Below the pieces are notes generated by a model. It ran no database searches and was not told where the DNA came from. It saw only the letters and a list, made by a program, of their open reading frames with translations. From the NCBI RefSeq assembly GCF_900451095.1, contig NZ_UGHV01000001.1:1736001-1800000 (forward strand): a stretch of 64,000 nucleotides of DNA, in the 5' to 3' direction. The translations under genes and the position numbers were made by a program. Below are positions 15,428-23,681 of the stretch, piece by piece (position 1 is the first letter of the stretch; every line of letters begins with the position of its first letter). The DNA is from Helicobacter canis. Its GTDB lineage: Bacteria > Campylobacterota > Campylobacteria > Campylobacterales > Helicobacteraceae.

Positions 15428-16696
15428 ATGGAATATGGGAGATTTTTTGAACGCGTGAAGAGCTTTTTAGAACAAGCAGAGAAGCACAAAAGGCGTGGGA
15501 ATAATGACTTCAATCCCTACTTGCAAATGTGGAGTGAGAGCAATGAAGTCAAACTGCATAGCTCGTTAATAAGCGGATTTTTAGATCCTAGGAATAATCA
15601 CTATCAAGGCGATGTGTTTTTAGAAACATTTTTAGAATGCGTAGGGCTTAGAGAATGGTTTGGCAATGCAAGCAATGCTAGGGTGTATAAAGAGTATAAA
15701 AATATTGATGTATATATCACGAATGGTGAGCGGCATATCATTGTAGAAAATAAGATTTGGGCGGAAGATCAAGACAGACAAATTGAGCGATATATTGAGA
15801 TAATGGCAAAAGAACAAAGCAAAGATTCTAATGATGATATGGAGTCTAGCGAGACAGAATCTAGCGAAAGTGAAACGCCACAAGAGCAAAGTGCGTCCTA
15901 TGACAATATTGCTGTGCTTTACCTAGCCCCTGATGAGCGAAAACCTTCAAAAGATAGTCTAGGCAAATGGGAAATACAAGGAGATTATCTTGTAGATAGG
16001 CAAGGCAATCAAGTGCGATTTAAAGCTATCACTTATAAAAATGAGATTCTAAAATGGATAGAAAATTCACAGGCAAAAGTTGGCTGTATCACGCATCTAA
16101 ATTCCGCACTATACTTCTATAAAGATGTCGTGCAAATCGTTACAAAAACAAAGGAGAACACAATGAGTGTAGAGAAATTTTTAACACAGGGAAATATGCA
16201 GGAAAATATGGAAATAGTCTTTGAGATTCTAAAGAATAAAGACAAAATTATAGAATCTTATTGTGAGGTGATTATAGAAAAGCATAGAGAGCAAATTGAA
16301 AGCAAAGGCTTTGAGATTGTTAAGACAAGTAAAAATAAAAAAATGGGCAGTTGGGGCAAGAATGATTTAAGCTACCCCTTTATGATTAAGCCTAAAGATT
16401 GTGGTAAATACTACTTTGCCTTTTGTGTGGAACATTATATTCAAAAAGAGAAATATAACTGCTATGGTGTGCGGATTTTTGAGCAAGACTTGAATGATAA
16501 TTTAGATGATAATATATCGAGCAAAATCATAGATTATTTAAATGTCAAGTTTGTTTGGTGGCTTAATTATGATAAAAATTTTTGGTGGTATGCGTTTGAT
16601 ACTTCAATAGCAGAATTAGAGTTTAACTTGCAAGCATTTTTGGATTCTAGCGAGATTAAATCCTTGAATAAAAAGCTTAAATCCTATCAAGGATAG
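15428..16696 (+). CDS. PD-(D/E)XK nuclease superfamily protein (PDDEXK_4-like), paralog 1
   Basis: A 422-residue protein. The N-terminal half shows the PDDEXK_4 pattern: HSSLISGFLDPRNNHYQGDVF, D94 in NIDVYITN, then E107 and K109 in IIVENKIWAEDQ, and Q115/Q118 as the usual following glutamines. These form the metal-dependent nuclease site, in the E-N-K variant. An acidic Glu/Ser-rich linker (about 135-160) is variable. From residue 246 a separate C-terminal domain begins; its first Met has a perfect internal ribosome site (see the feature at 16151). It is a close paralog of the gene at 22139. The start at 15428 follows CAGGAGA. Biological target unknown; its island setting suggests defence. 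Confidence 0.8.
   Translation: MEYGRFFERVKSFLEQAEKHKRRGNNDFNPYLQMWSESNEVKLHSSLISGFLDPRNNHYQGDVFLETFLECVGLREWFGNASNARVYKEYKNIDVYITNGERHIIVENKIWAEDQDRQIERYIEIMAKEQSKDSNDDMESSETESSESETPQEQSASYDNIAVLYLAPDERKPSKDSLGKWEIQGDYLVDRQGNQVRFKAITYKNEILKWIENSQAKVGCITHLNSALYFYKDVVQIVTKTKENTMSVEKFLTQGNMQENMEIVFEILKNKDKIIESYCEVIIEKHREQIESKGFEIVKTSKNKKMGSWGKNDLSYPFMIKPKDCGKYYFAFCVEHYIQKEKYNCYGVRIFEQDLNDNLDDNISSKIIDYLNVKFVWWLNYDKNFWWYAFDTSIAELEFNLQAFLDSSEIKSLNKKLKSYQG
16151..16165 (+). promoter_or_regulatory. Internal ribosome binding site and start within paralog 1
   Basis: AAGGAGAACACAATG with an in-frame ATG at 16163 (residue 246). The same AAGGAGAACACAATG occurs in paralog 2 at 22820-22834. It could make a separate C-terminal protein of about 177 residues. 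Confidence 0.55.
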
Positions 16697-16706
16697 CAAT
16701 ATAGCT

Positions 16707-16741
16707 CCCACAACGCAAAGACTAGAATCTTGCTTTGTGGG
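16707..16741 (+). terminator. Hairpin after PD-(D/E)XK paralog 1
   Basis: CCCACAACGCAA (16707-16718) pairs with TTGCTTTGTGGG (16730-16741) with one mismatch. It lies just after the stop codon. The same sequence family follows the gene ending at 20388. Confidence 0.5.
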
Positions 16742-16778
16742 CTACACAATCCTCAAAGATTCTTCAATATTTAATACA

Positions 16779-16798
16779 TTTGTCATAATGCTGTCAAA
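16779..16798 (+). promoter_or_regulatory. Island regulatory element, copy 5
   Basis: TTTGTCATAATGCTGTCAAA, one change in the spacer. TGTCA starts 16 bp upstream of TATAGT (16808-16813). It serves the unknown gene set starting at 16890. About 70 bp here are similar to the region around copy 6. Confidence 0.8.
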
Positions 16799-16889
16799 GC
16801 TCTGTGATATAGTTTTGTTTATTAAAGGTAAAAATAAGACATAGCAAGATTTTACCAACTCATCATAACAAATCTTAAAAAGGGGAAAA

Positions 16890-17546
16890 ATGGATAAGCC
16901 TAATGTCAAGGAAATTTTAGCAAGTTTGTCTGGGGTTTGGAGTCAAAATAAAGATGAGAATCTTAACACACCTAATGAGATTCTAGATAGCTTGTCTAAT
17001 GACTTTATTGAGACTAATTTCTGCATAGGTGATAGTTTCAAAGCCCTTGCAAAAACTCCCAACCAAGATGTAGCAGCCATAAACAAACAGCATATACAAT
17101 CAAAAAAGGTCGCACTTATGAAGTTTTTACAATACGCTGAAAAATATGAAGCTCTATCACAAGAGCTACGATTTGAAATGCCTCCTCACATAGAGATATA
17201 TTTACGCTATGTGCGGAATTTTTCAATCAGCTACAATGATACACAATACTTCATACAACAGATTTTAACATCAGCATTCTCTCCAAGCTTTTACATTGGT
17301 GATAGTTATAGTTACAATAGAGCCTTTGAAGAGACAATTTTGGATAGAAAGTATAGTTCCCCTAGTGCGGAGAAAATTACACAATATATCTTTTTTAAAG
17401 TTTTGCTTGATGTGCTAAATAGGCAGGGGCTAGATTACAATAATCTTTACACACATTTTGGTTATTGGAAAAGCAAGGGAAAAATCAAGCGACATTTTGC
17501 CCATATATTACCCTTCATTCAAGCCACACTCACGCTAAAGCCCTAG
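16890..17546 (+). CDS. Unknown island protein (possibly the 5' part of a split gene)
   Basis: I do not recognise this 218-residue protein. It is mostly helical and polar, without signal peptide or membrane segments. AAAGGGG precedes the ATG, and it is under element copy 5. Its start, MDKPNVKEILASL, is weakly like MDKHKLSEILQAL of the protein at 25995, but this may be chance. An overlapping frame (17465-17854) continues with similar composition and no good start, so the natural gene may run on through a frameshift at the A5 run near 17480 or before the stop at 17546. It is AT-richer than the flanking genes. Confidence 0.55.
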   Translation: MDKPNVKEILASLSGVWSQNKDENLNTPNEILDSLSNDFIETNFCIGDSFKALAKTPNQDVAAINKQHIQSKKVALMKFLQYAEKYEALSQELRFEMPPHIEIYLRYVRNFSISYNDTQYFIQQILTSAFSPSFYIGDSYSYNRAFEETILDRKYSSPSAEKITQYIFFKVLLDVLNRQGLDYNNLYTHFGYWKSKGKIKRHFAHILPFIQATLTLKP

Positions 17547-17854
17547 ATGACTATCTTTCACAGATTCCACAAAATAAAAAAGAAAAGAAGAGATTCTATT
17601 ATGATATAGCAAGTGAGCCTAGTTTAGAGCATAACTACCCAAATATAAGCTATTTTCAAATCCATAAAATCATTTCGCTTTGTTACAACGCCATTTTAAG
17701 ATTACAAAAGTGGCAAATAAAGCCTCTTGTAGAACTTTTGGAATCTTATGATTCTTCTCGTATTTATATAGAGCTAGAGCCAAATAGTTTTGAAGATATA
17801 CTAACCCGCCTCCAAGCCATAGCAAAGCCCAAGTCAAAGCGCTCTTTGAGATAA
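17465..17854 (+). CDS. Unknown ORF overlapping the previous gene, likely its frameshifted 3' part
   Basis: Up to 129 residues from a TTG at 17465, with no ribosome site. Codons from about 17540 (LDDYLSQIPQNKKEKKRFYYD) look coding. It most likely belongs to the gene at 16890 through a frameshift, giving a product of about 320 residues. No known domain. Confidence 0.4.
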   Translation: MEKQGKNQATFCPYITLHSSHTHAKALDDYLSQIPQNKKEKKRFYYDIASEPSLEHNYPNISYFQIHKIISLCYNAILRLQKWQIKPLVELLESYDSSRIYIELEPNSFEDILTRLQAIAKPKSKRSLR

Positions 17855-17868
17855 GCTACAATGCAAGT

Positions 17869-18837
17869 ATGTTTTCTTTCTATAAGAGAGACTACCTTTA
17901 CAAGGAAACTTACACGGAAAATTACACGCACCATAATTTTCATTTTTATAGTGACAGAACAAAAGATGAGATAAATCAGTTTTTAAAAACTCTACATTAT
18001 GTTATGCAATACTATAAACAACTTTTTAAAGCAAAAGGGCATAGGGCTATATTATTTGCAGATTCTATAACGAAAAGCCTTGCTGTGCGGGTGCTTTTAG
18101 AATCTTATAATGATGAAAGCATTCCACAAGAGAAAAATTTTGATAACGCAAAACGAGTTATATTTACCTATCTGTATATCTCTAGTGATGTTGATATAGA
18201 GTGGAATCCAAACGATAAGGAATTTGTTTTGTATAAAAACGATGTGTTTTTGTTTTTCTCTAATTTCGCAGAATATCAACGCTATGGACGGGGATTGTAT
18301 GAATGGAATGGATTTGATTATACGATAAAAGAGTATCATTCTTATCTATGCCTAGACCACAAAGCCAAACACAAAAAGCAATTGCAAAAATCTCGCCAAA
18401 AACTTGCAAATACACAGGCAGACGGAGCAAGATTTGAGCTATTTTCTTATATTGATAGGGAGCAGATAGAACAAATAGAGCAAACTCAATTGCAACATAA
18501 AGCCTTTGATTTAGCCAGCACAAATTACCTTGCTCTTTTAGATATAGAGCAATCAAAGCTACTTTTACAAGCAATGCTAGATACGCTATGTGGCAAACAG
18601 ACTAAGCCAAATATTGAGTTAGTTACAAATTTTGAAGCTATAAGCATTAGTGGTGATGAGCTAAAAAATGTAGCATATATACATCTTAAATCTTTTTTGG
18701 GATTTATTTATGATAAGTGTATGATAAGGGTTGTGGGGCTAGAGCAAAGCGACTTTATAGAGTATTGCTTAAGTGCGATTTTACAAAGTGGGCAATGGGA
18801 GAGTGCGTTTGAAAATTTGCGACAGCAGAATATATAA
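17869..18837 (+). CDS. Unknown island protein
   Basis: A 322-residue cytoplasmic protein, rich in Lys, Tyr, Gln and Asn, AT-rich at the DNA level. No signal peptide, membrane segment or known catalytic motif is visible. It starts 15 bp after the previous stop with a weak ribosome site and has no promoter, so it belongs to the unit under element copy 5. It might itself be a continuation of the two preceding ORFs, since all three lie in different frames within 2 kb. Confidence 0.5.
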   Translation: MFSFYKRDYLYKETYTENYTHHNFHFYSDRTKDEINQFLKTLHYVMQYYKQLFKAKGHRAILFADSITKSLAVRVLLESYNDESIPQEKNFDNAKRVIFTYLYISSDVDIEWNPNDKEFVLYKNDVFLFFSNFAEYQRYGRGLYEWNGFDYTIKEYHSYLCLDHKAKHKKQLQKSRQKLANTQADGARFELFSYIDREQIEQIEQTQLQHKAFDLASTNYLALLDIEQSKLLLQAMLDTLCGKQTKPNIELVTNFEAISISGDELKNVAYIHLKSFLGFIYDKCMIRVVGLEQSDFIEYCLSAILQSGQWESAFENLRQQNI

Positions 18838-18865
18838 GATTCTACATAGAATCTAGTAAGAGTAA

Positions 18866-18884
18866 GGTCAAAAACGCTTGACAT
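18866..18884 (+). promoter_or_regulatory. Possible degenerate island element before PD-(D/E)XK paralog 3
   Basis: GGTCAAAAACGCTTGACA resembles TGTCATAACGCTGTCAA with a 1-bp insertion and arm changes. The core AACGCT is kept. The spacing to the -10 is broken by a T16 tract. It could be a decayed ninth copy. Confidence 0.3.
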
Positions 18885-18888
18885 TGTG

Positions 18889-18904
18889 TTTTTTTTTTTT
18901 TTTT
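18889..18904 (+). repeat. T16 tract in the promoter of PD-(D/E)XK paralog 3
   Basis: Sixteen T between TTGACA (18878-18883) and the likely -10 region GATACACATACTACAT (about 18905-18920). Length changes would alter promoter spacing, as in Helicobacter phase-variable promoters. Confidence 0.65.
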
Positions 18905-18936
18905 GATACACATACTACATTTAATAAGGAGCAATA

Positions 18937-20388
18937 ATGAAAGATTTTGCAAAAGGGCTTAAGGCGGCAAATGAGAAGTTTCAGCAAGAAAAGAAAGAGG
19001 GGCGATGTGATTTTAATATCTTTGAAGCTTTGAAAGTAGAGATGAAAGAAAATTACCATAGTGCCTTTTTGGCATATTTGCTTGATAGTAACAAAGGGCA
19101 TTATCAAACTATCTTTTTAGAAAAGTTTTTAGAACGCATAGCAAACACGCAGGGGCTTAAAACAAAGCTAACGCATTTTAAAAGCAAAGATTGTGAAAGC
19201 ATTACAACTGAATCTGCCATACACCAAAACAGACGCATTGACATATTAATGAAGTTTAATAATGGCTCTCATATCATCATAGAAAATAAGATTAATGCCT
19301 ATGACCAAGAAGCACAGATTAGAGACTATGTAGAATCTCTACATAAACAGGGGGTGGGGGCAGAGCAGATTCTTGTTATCTATCTTACAAAAGATAATGC
19401 CGAGCCAAGCGATGATTCCTTGTGTAAATGGGAAATTCAAAAACACGAGATTGTTGATTCAAGTGGGACACCAAAGGCGTATTATCTAGGCATAAGCTAT
19501 GAGTGGATAAAAGAATGGCTAGAAAAAGATTGTTTAAAAAGTATAGAAAAAGAGGGATTAAAATCCATTAATGGCAAAACAAAAGCTGAAAATGGGCTAA
19601 ATAAGATTATTCTTTGTTTAAATCAATATATTGAGATTTTAAATTCACATATTCTTAATACATCAAAGACACCAAATAAAAAAGAAACAAAGGAATACAT
19701 TCTTGATTGTGTTATGCAAAATGCAGATTTTACAAACAAAGCTTTAGAGATATTAAGTAAAGATAAACAAGACAATAAAGAGCAACAAGAATGCTATGAG
19801 ATTCTAAAAGAGCATAAAAATGCAATACAAGATTCTATCTTGCAGGATTTTTATAATGCAGTGAAGTGCTATTGCCGCGACAAAGAATTGCTTAAAATAG
19901 GCAATACGATTTGGTATGCTGAAAACTATGAAAATGGCATTTTATTCTATAAAAAGGCAGATAAAGACAAAGCAGAGAGCGGTAGGGAAATGGTGTATTT
20001 ATTTTTTGCTATCAAAGGTGAAACAAGTGCGTGTTTTACCGCCGATGCGTATGGTGCAAAGGAGCTAGATGGCAAGGATTTCATTAACAAAGCATTTGAA
20101 TATGGCGAATATTTTAAGAAAGAAGCCAAAGGTGCGGGGTTAAACAGCTATAAGCCCTATTTAAAAGACTACAAAACCTTTCAGCCTAAATGTGAAAATG
20201 AGCTTGAGCTATGCAAATGGATATATAGCGGCACACAAGATTCAAACACAAAAGAAAAAGTTTTAAACAAGGTGGTTCAAAAATTTATCCCATTTTTTAA
20301 GGCATTTGCAAATAAACCTTTAATCAAAGAATATATTGATAAATATTCTAAACTTTTTAATGACTACGCCAAAACGCTAGAGGGCTAA
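18937..20388 (+). CDS. PD-(D/E)XK nuclease superfamily protein (PDDEXK_4-like), paralog 3
   Basis: A 483-residue protein. The nuclease half shows YHSAFLAYLLDSNKGHYQTIF, D102 in RRIDILMKF, then E116 and K118 in HIIIENKINAYDQ. It is more distant from the other two paralogs, which share more sequence with each other, and it lacks their internal start. The C-terminal half is unrelated to known domains. AAGGAGC precedes the ATG. Its promoter carries a T16 tract and at most a degenerate island element, so expression may switch by tract length rather than by the regulator. A hairpin terminator follows the stop. Confidence 0.8.
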   Translation: MKDFAKGLKAANEKFQQEKKEGRCDFNIFEALKVEMKENYHSAFLAYLLDSNKGHYQTIFLEKFLERIANTQGLKTKLTHFKSKDCESITTESAIHQNRRIDILMKFNNGSHIIIENKINAYDQEAQIRDYVESLHKQGVGAEQILVIYLTKDNAEPSDDSLCKWEIQKHEIVDSSGTPKAYYLGISYEWIKEWLEKDCLKSIEKEGLKSINGKTKAENGLNKIILCLNQYIEILNSHILNTSKTPNKKETKEYILDCVMQNADFTNKALEILSKDKQDNKEQQECYEILKEHKNAIQDSILQDFYNAVKCYCRDKELLKIGNTIWYAENYENGILFYKKADKDKAESGREMVYLFFAIKGETSACFTADAYGAKELDGKDFINKAFEYGEYFKKEAKGAGLNSYKPYLKDYKTFQPKCENELELCKWIYSGTQDSNTKEKVLNKVVQKFIPFFKAFANKPLIKEYIDKYSKLFNDYAKTLEG

Positions 20389-20410
20389 AAGCAAGATTCT
20401 AATCTTGCTT
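20389..20410 (+). terminator. Hairpin terminator after PD-(D/E)XK paralog 3
   Basis: AAGCAAGAT-TCTA-ATCTTGCTT, a perfect 9-bp stem overlapping the end of the stop region, followed by TGT. Confidence 0.6.
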
Positions 20411-20453
20411 TGTAAGCCACAAAATTCGCAAAGATTCTTAAACATTTAATCCA

Positions 20454-20473
20454 TTTGTCACAACGCTGTCAAA
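20454..20473 (+). promoter_or_regulatory. Island regulatory element, copy 6
   Basis: TTTGTCACAACGCTGTCAAA, one spacer change. TGTCA starts 16 bp upstream of TTTGC-TATAAC (-10 at 20483-20488). The leader downstream is nearly identical to that of copy 7 over about 40 bp. Confidence 0.85.
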
Positions 20474-20535
20474 GCTCTTTGCTATAACTTCACTTGCCTT
20501 ATTCTCACACGACAAACACACAACAAAGGGGAGCT

Positions 20536-21427
20536 ATGACTTTAAGCACACATTACACCACAGACGCCTTAGAATCCATCTTTGCCACCGCGCAAAAGGC
20601 TGAGTTTATGGGGATCATCTCTGCATATAGAGAGCATAAAATCATCAATGGAAAAACACAGCCCCTAAGCGAGCAAGAGAACTATCAGCATAATTTTTGG
20701 CGGCACAAATTTTAGGGCTAATGCTCAAGAAAGGGACATTGCTTGCGCGAGCTTTTGCGCCCTATCACGCAAGGCTAGCAGCCACACTTCAGGGCAAAAG
20801 GTGGATTCTGGGGTGGAATCTAAGGCAGGGTCAAAAGTGGATTCTAGGGGTGAAAATCAAGCAGGGAGTGCGGAAGTGGATTCTAGCCTAAGCCCTAGCA
20901 GCCCACACACAGGCTTGCAATATGAGTGGTATTTCTATCTTGTGTGGAGTGAAAACGCAAGCGATGGCATTGAAGTCGGTAAGCTTGGCAGAGCGTGTGG
21001 CAATGCCTACTACCTATCAAGCGGCGGGATAATGCACGGCTTTTCCCCGCATAAACGCGGCATAGCACTTAAGCCCTACATCGGCAAGAGGCGCATAAGC
21101 CCGCGCAGAGCGATAAATATGCTTCATCGGTGGTTTTTAGAGACAGATGGCACAGAGCTTATTGGAATCCGCTTTTATCAAACTATGCAAAATAGCTCAC
21201 TGCGGCGGCAGGCGCGCGGAAGTCTCGCACGATTTCATAATATTTCTTATTTGTATTATGCTCTTCCGCGATTTGATAAGCAAAATCCACGCATAGATGC
21301 AGAGGAATATCTGCGATCGGATTCTATGATTATAGAGAGTATAGAAAACAAAACCCTATCGCCCTTTATGCTTAGATATATCTTTGAAGAAAGGGGGCTT
21401 ATGTTTGTGGATAAAAGCAGCTCTTAA
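20536..21427 (+). pseudogene. Unknown island gene broken by a frameshift
   Basis: The first 59 codons start at 20536 after GGGGAGCT and end at TAG 20713-20715. From 20713 another frame reads on as RANAQERDIACASF and stays open to 21427. A single-base slip at the T4 run before the TAG would restore one protein of about 297 residues. The C-terminal part (from about 20920) looks conserved in character, with YEWYFYLVWSENASDG and RISPRRAINMLHRWFLETDG, but I do not recognise a family. The middle contains three VDS or ES tracts that come from the dispersed GTGGATTCTA word. It has an intact promoter (copy 6), so either it decayed recently or it is phase variable or uses frameshifting. Confidence 0.6.
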
Positions 21428-21460
21428 AGGGATTAGTAAAAGCGTGTTTGCATTGCGGCT

Positions 21461-21484
21461 TTTTAGAGCAGCTTCGCTCTAAAA
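21461..21484. terminator. Bidirectional hairpin between convergent genes
   Basis: TTTTAGAGC-AGCTTC-GCTCTAAAA, a perfect 9-bp stem with T tails on both strands. It overlaps the stop codon of the minus-strand gene. Confidence 0.7.
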
Positions 21485-21913
21485 GTCCTCCCAAGCTTCG
21501 CACCTAGCTTTGTGATGTTTTTTCGCAAATTCAAGATCCATAGAGTAAAAAACTGCGTTTAAAGATTTAGGGCGACCATTTTCATCTTCGTATTTTTCAC
21601 ACAATGCTTTGTAGATTTCATCATTTTCATCGCAATCCACAGCTATGCTGCCAAGATAAGGATACTCCAAATACCCGACAGACACGAGATCAAATACCGG
21701 TGTTAGCTTTGCTTGTGGAAAATGTGTATCCATAAATTGTAAAAACTCTTCTCGCGCTTCATTGTCGATGTGCTTTTCATCAAGTGCGGATTCGTCTTTC
21801 GTGCGTTCTTTATGGACATAAAAGCGGTTATAGACTTCATTAAAGCAGAGCCAAAAAGACATTTTGTCTATGGAGACAGTGTATTCCTCAATAGTTGGTA
21901 AAACGATAGGCAT
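21479..21913 (-). CDS. Small acidic unknown protein, the only downstream minus-strand island gene
   Basis: A 144-residue acidic protein (many Asp and Glu, such as VDCDENDEIYKALCEKYEDE) with no signal peptide or membrane segment. I do not recognise it. CGGAG precedes the ATG, and a TATAAT -10 lies on the minus strand at 21955-21950. No island element is at the matching position, so it is probably expressed independently of the regulon. Its small size, acidity and opposite orientation among nuclease genes would suit an immunity or inhibitor protein, but that is only a guess. Confidence 0.65.
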   Translation of the reverse strand: MPIVLPTIEEYTVSIDKMSFWLCFNEVYNRFYVHKERTKDESALDEKHIDNEAREEFLQFMDTHFPQAKLTPVFDLVSVGYLEYPYLGSIAVDCDENDEIYKALCEKYEDENGRPKSLNAVFYSMDLEFAKKHHKARCEAWEDF

Positions 21914-22016
21914 TCAAACTCCGTTATTTAAGATATTGCTCAACGCGGCATTATAGCGACCAATGTCTTAAAAGTATTGACTAAAAGATCAAGCAGAAGT
22001 AGCATAGAGCTAATCC

Positions 22017-22036
22017 TTTGTCATAACGCTGTCAAA
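22017..22036 (+). promoter_or_regulatory. Island regulatory element, copy 7
   Basis: TTTGTCATAACGCTGTCAAA. TGTCA starts 16 bp upstream of TTTGC-TATAAC (-10 at 22046-22051). It serves PD-(D/E)XK paralog 2. Confidence 0.85.
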
Positions 22037-22138
22037 ACTCTTTGCTATAACTCCACTTGCCTTATTCCCACACGACAAACACCGCAAAATAGCGGCTAAT
22101 TTGGCATAATGAGCGTATCACACTTACAAGGAGATTGA

Positions 22139-23431
22139 ATGACAGATGAGAATCTAAGGCTATTTTTACAGCGTTTTAGGGAGTTTAATGCCGAGATTGA
22201 AGCGCGAAAAAAGCGCGGGCAAAATGATTTTAACCCCTTGCTTTGCGTGCAAAAGCTAGATGATGAAGAGAATATGCACAGTGGCTTTTTATATGCCCTG
22301 CTTAATCCCAATGGGGAGCATTACCAAGATGATTTATTTCTAAAGCTCTTTGTGAAGTCCATTGGGCTGCAAGAGTGGTTTGGTAATACAAATAACGCAG
22401 AAGTGCATAAGGAGAAAAAACGCATTGATATGTATATCACTAATGGCACAAAGCATATCATTGTAGAGAATAAGATTAACGCAGGAGATCAAAACGAGCA
22501 AATTGCGCGATATATAGAAGCGATTGCGAAAGTGGATTCTAGCGATAGGGGAGAATCCAGCGTAGAGTATGAAAATATCGCGGTAGTGTATCTAGCCCCG
22601 CATATCAAAAATCCCACACAGCAAAGTCTAGGCAAATGGAAAATACAAGGGGATTTTCTTGTAGATAGTGAAAATCATCAAGTGCGATTTAGGGCGATCT
22701 CATATGAAAATGAGATTATAGATTGGCTAGATTCTGCCCTAAATGAAGCAGGCGGGATAAGCAATCTAAGAATGGCAATAGAGTGCTACACAGATGTAGT
22801 AAAGCGACTTACGGGAAAAAAGGAGAACACAATGGATTTACAAGCATTTTTTAGTAAAGACGGCAATAAGCAGTTTTTAGACATAGCATTGGAGCTAGTG
22901 GCTAGAAAAGATGAAGTGACACGCGCCCATTTTAGTGCGATTGCAAGGGAGATTAAAGGCAAGTATAAAGAATACAGGACAGAAGTTTGGAGCTATGGAA
23001 CAGGCATCTCTGTGCTACATAATAAGTTTGTTGAAATAAGAAACTTTTGTTTTTATATAGCAGCAGAAATTGCTAATAAAGAAGAGGTGTGGTTTGAAAT
23101 TTATCTATCGGGTTACAATCCACAACAAACAACAAAACTTATCCCAAAACTTGGAGAAGTTCTTGGTGTAAGCAATGATAATTTTGATGATAGTATGCTC
23201 GAAGATGGGTGGTTGGCATTAAAAGAATTTGAGGAAATTGATTTAAAAGACTTCACGCAAAAAAGTTTTATGGAGTTTTTTGAAAGCGTGAAAGATAAGG
23301 TCTATCAATTTAATCAAAAAATCGCAGATGATTTAGCAAAGCCAGATTCAAAGCTCAGCAAGCTTGTGCCGCCTACCGAAATAACAGAGATATTTTTGCC
23401 TCAATATGACAATGTCAAAAGTGGATTCTAG
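22139..23431 (+). CDS. PD-(D/E)XK nuclease superfamily protein (PDDEXK_4-like), paralog 2
   Basis: A 430-residue close paralog of the protein at 15428. The nuclease site is complete: D97 in KRIDMYITNG, E110 and K112 in IIVENKINAGDQ, Q118. The nuclease halves align closely (NDFNP, REWFGN/QEWFGN, LGKWxIQGD, QVRF). The C-terminal domain from residue 232 (MDLQAFFSKDG) differs more, and its ATG at 22832 has its own perfect ribosome site. The last codons and the TAG stop (KSGF) are formed by the dispersed AAAAGTGGATTCTAG word, so the C-terminus may be repeat-derived. AAGGAG precedes the ATG at 22139; promoter by element copy 7. Confidence 0.82.
   Translation: MTDENLRLFLQRFREFNAEIEARKKRGQNDFNPLLCVQKLDDEENMHSGFLYALLNPNGEHYQDDLFLKLFVKSIGLQEWFGNTNNAEVHKEKKRIDMYITNGTKHIIVENKINAGDQNEQIARYIEAIAKVDSSDRGESSVEYENIAVVYLAPHIKNPTQQSLGKWKIQGDFLVDSENHQVRFRAISYENEIIDWLDSALNEAGGISNLRMAIECYTDVVKRLTGKKENTMDLQAFFSKDGNKQFLDIALELVARKDEVTRAHFSAIAREIKGKYKEYRTEVWSYGTGISVLHNKFVEIRNFCFYIAAEIANKEEVWFEIYLSGYNPQQTTKLIPKLGEVLGVSNDNFDDSMLEDGWLALKEFEEIDLKDFTQKSFMEFFESVKDKVYQFNQKIADDLAKPDSKLSKLVPPTEITEIFLPQYDNVKSGF
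22820..22834 (+). promoter_or_regulatory. Internal ribosome binding site and start within paralog 2
   Basis: AAGGAGAACACAATG, in frame at 22832 (residue 232). Identical over 15 bases to the site at 16151-16165 in paralog 1. Confidence 0.55.
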
Positions 23432-23611
23432 GCACAATGCTTTTTCTGTCATTGCGAAGCCCTTTAGGGCTGAAGCAATCCATAAATCAAAAAGTGGATT
23501 CTAGTGATACTAAGAAAGACTATTTTGCTAGCGCAAAATTTGTGGATCGCCACGCCGCTAACGCGGCTCGCGATGACAGCAAACCGCCACAAGTGAAAAA
23601 GTGGATTCTAA
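23416..23611. repeat. Intergenic repeat cluster B
   Basis: Three copies of AAAGTGGATTCTA in the same direction enclose TGTCATTGCGAAG...GGGCTGAAGCAATCCA (23447-23482), shared with cluster A, and GGATCGCCACGCCGCTAACG, shared with cluster C. The first copy supplies the stop codon of the preceding gene. No gene is visible. Confidence 0.65.
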
Positions 23612-23681
23612 CGATACTGATGACAGAAAACACGCTGTCACTTTTCTCAATCTCTCCGCATTTTTTCATCTTTTTCACTTT

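Noticed and set aside
23447-23482. TGTCATTGCGAAG words as additional regulator sites
   Set aside because: They contain TGTCA but lack the AACGC core, the TGTCAAA end and a -10 box; they belong to a common intergenic repeat.
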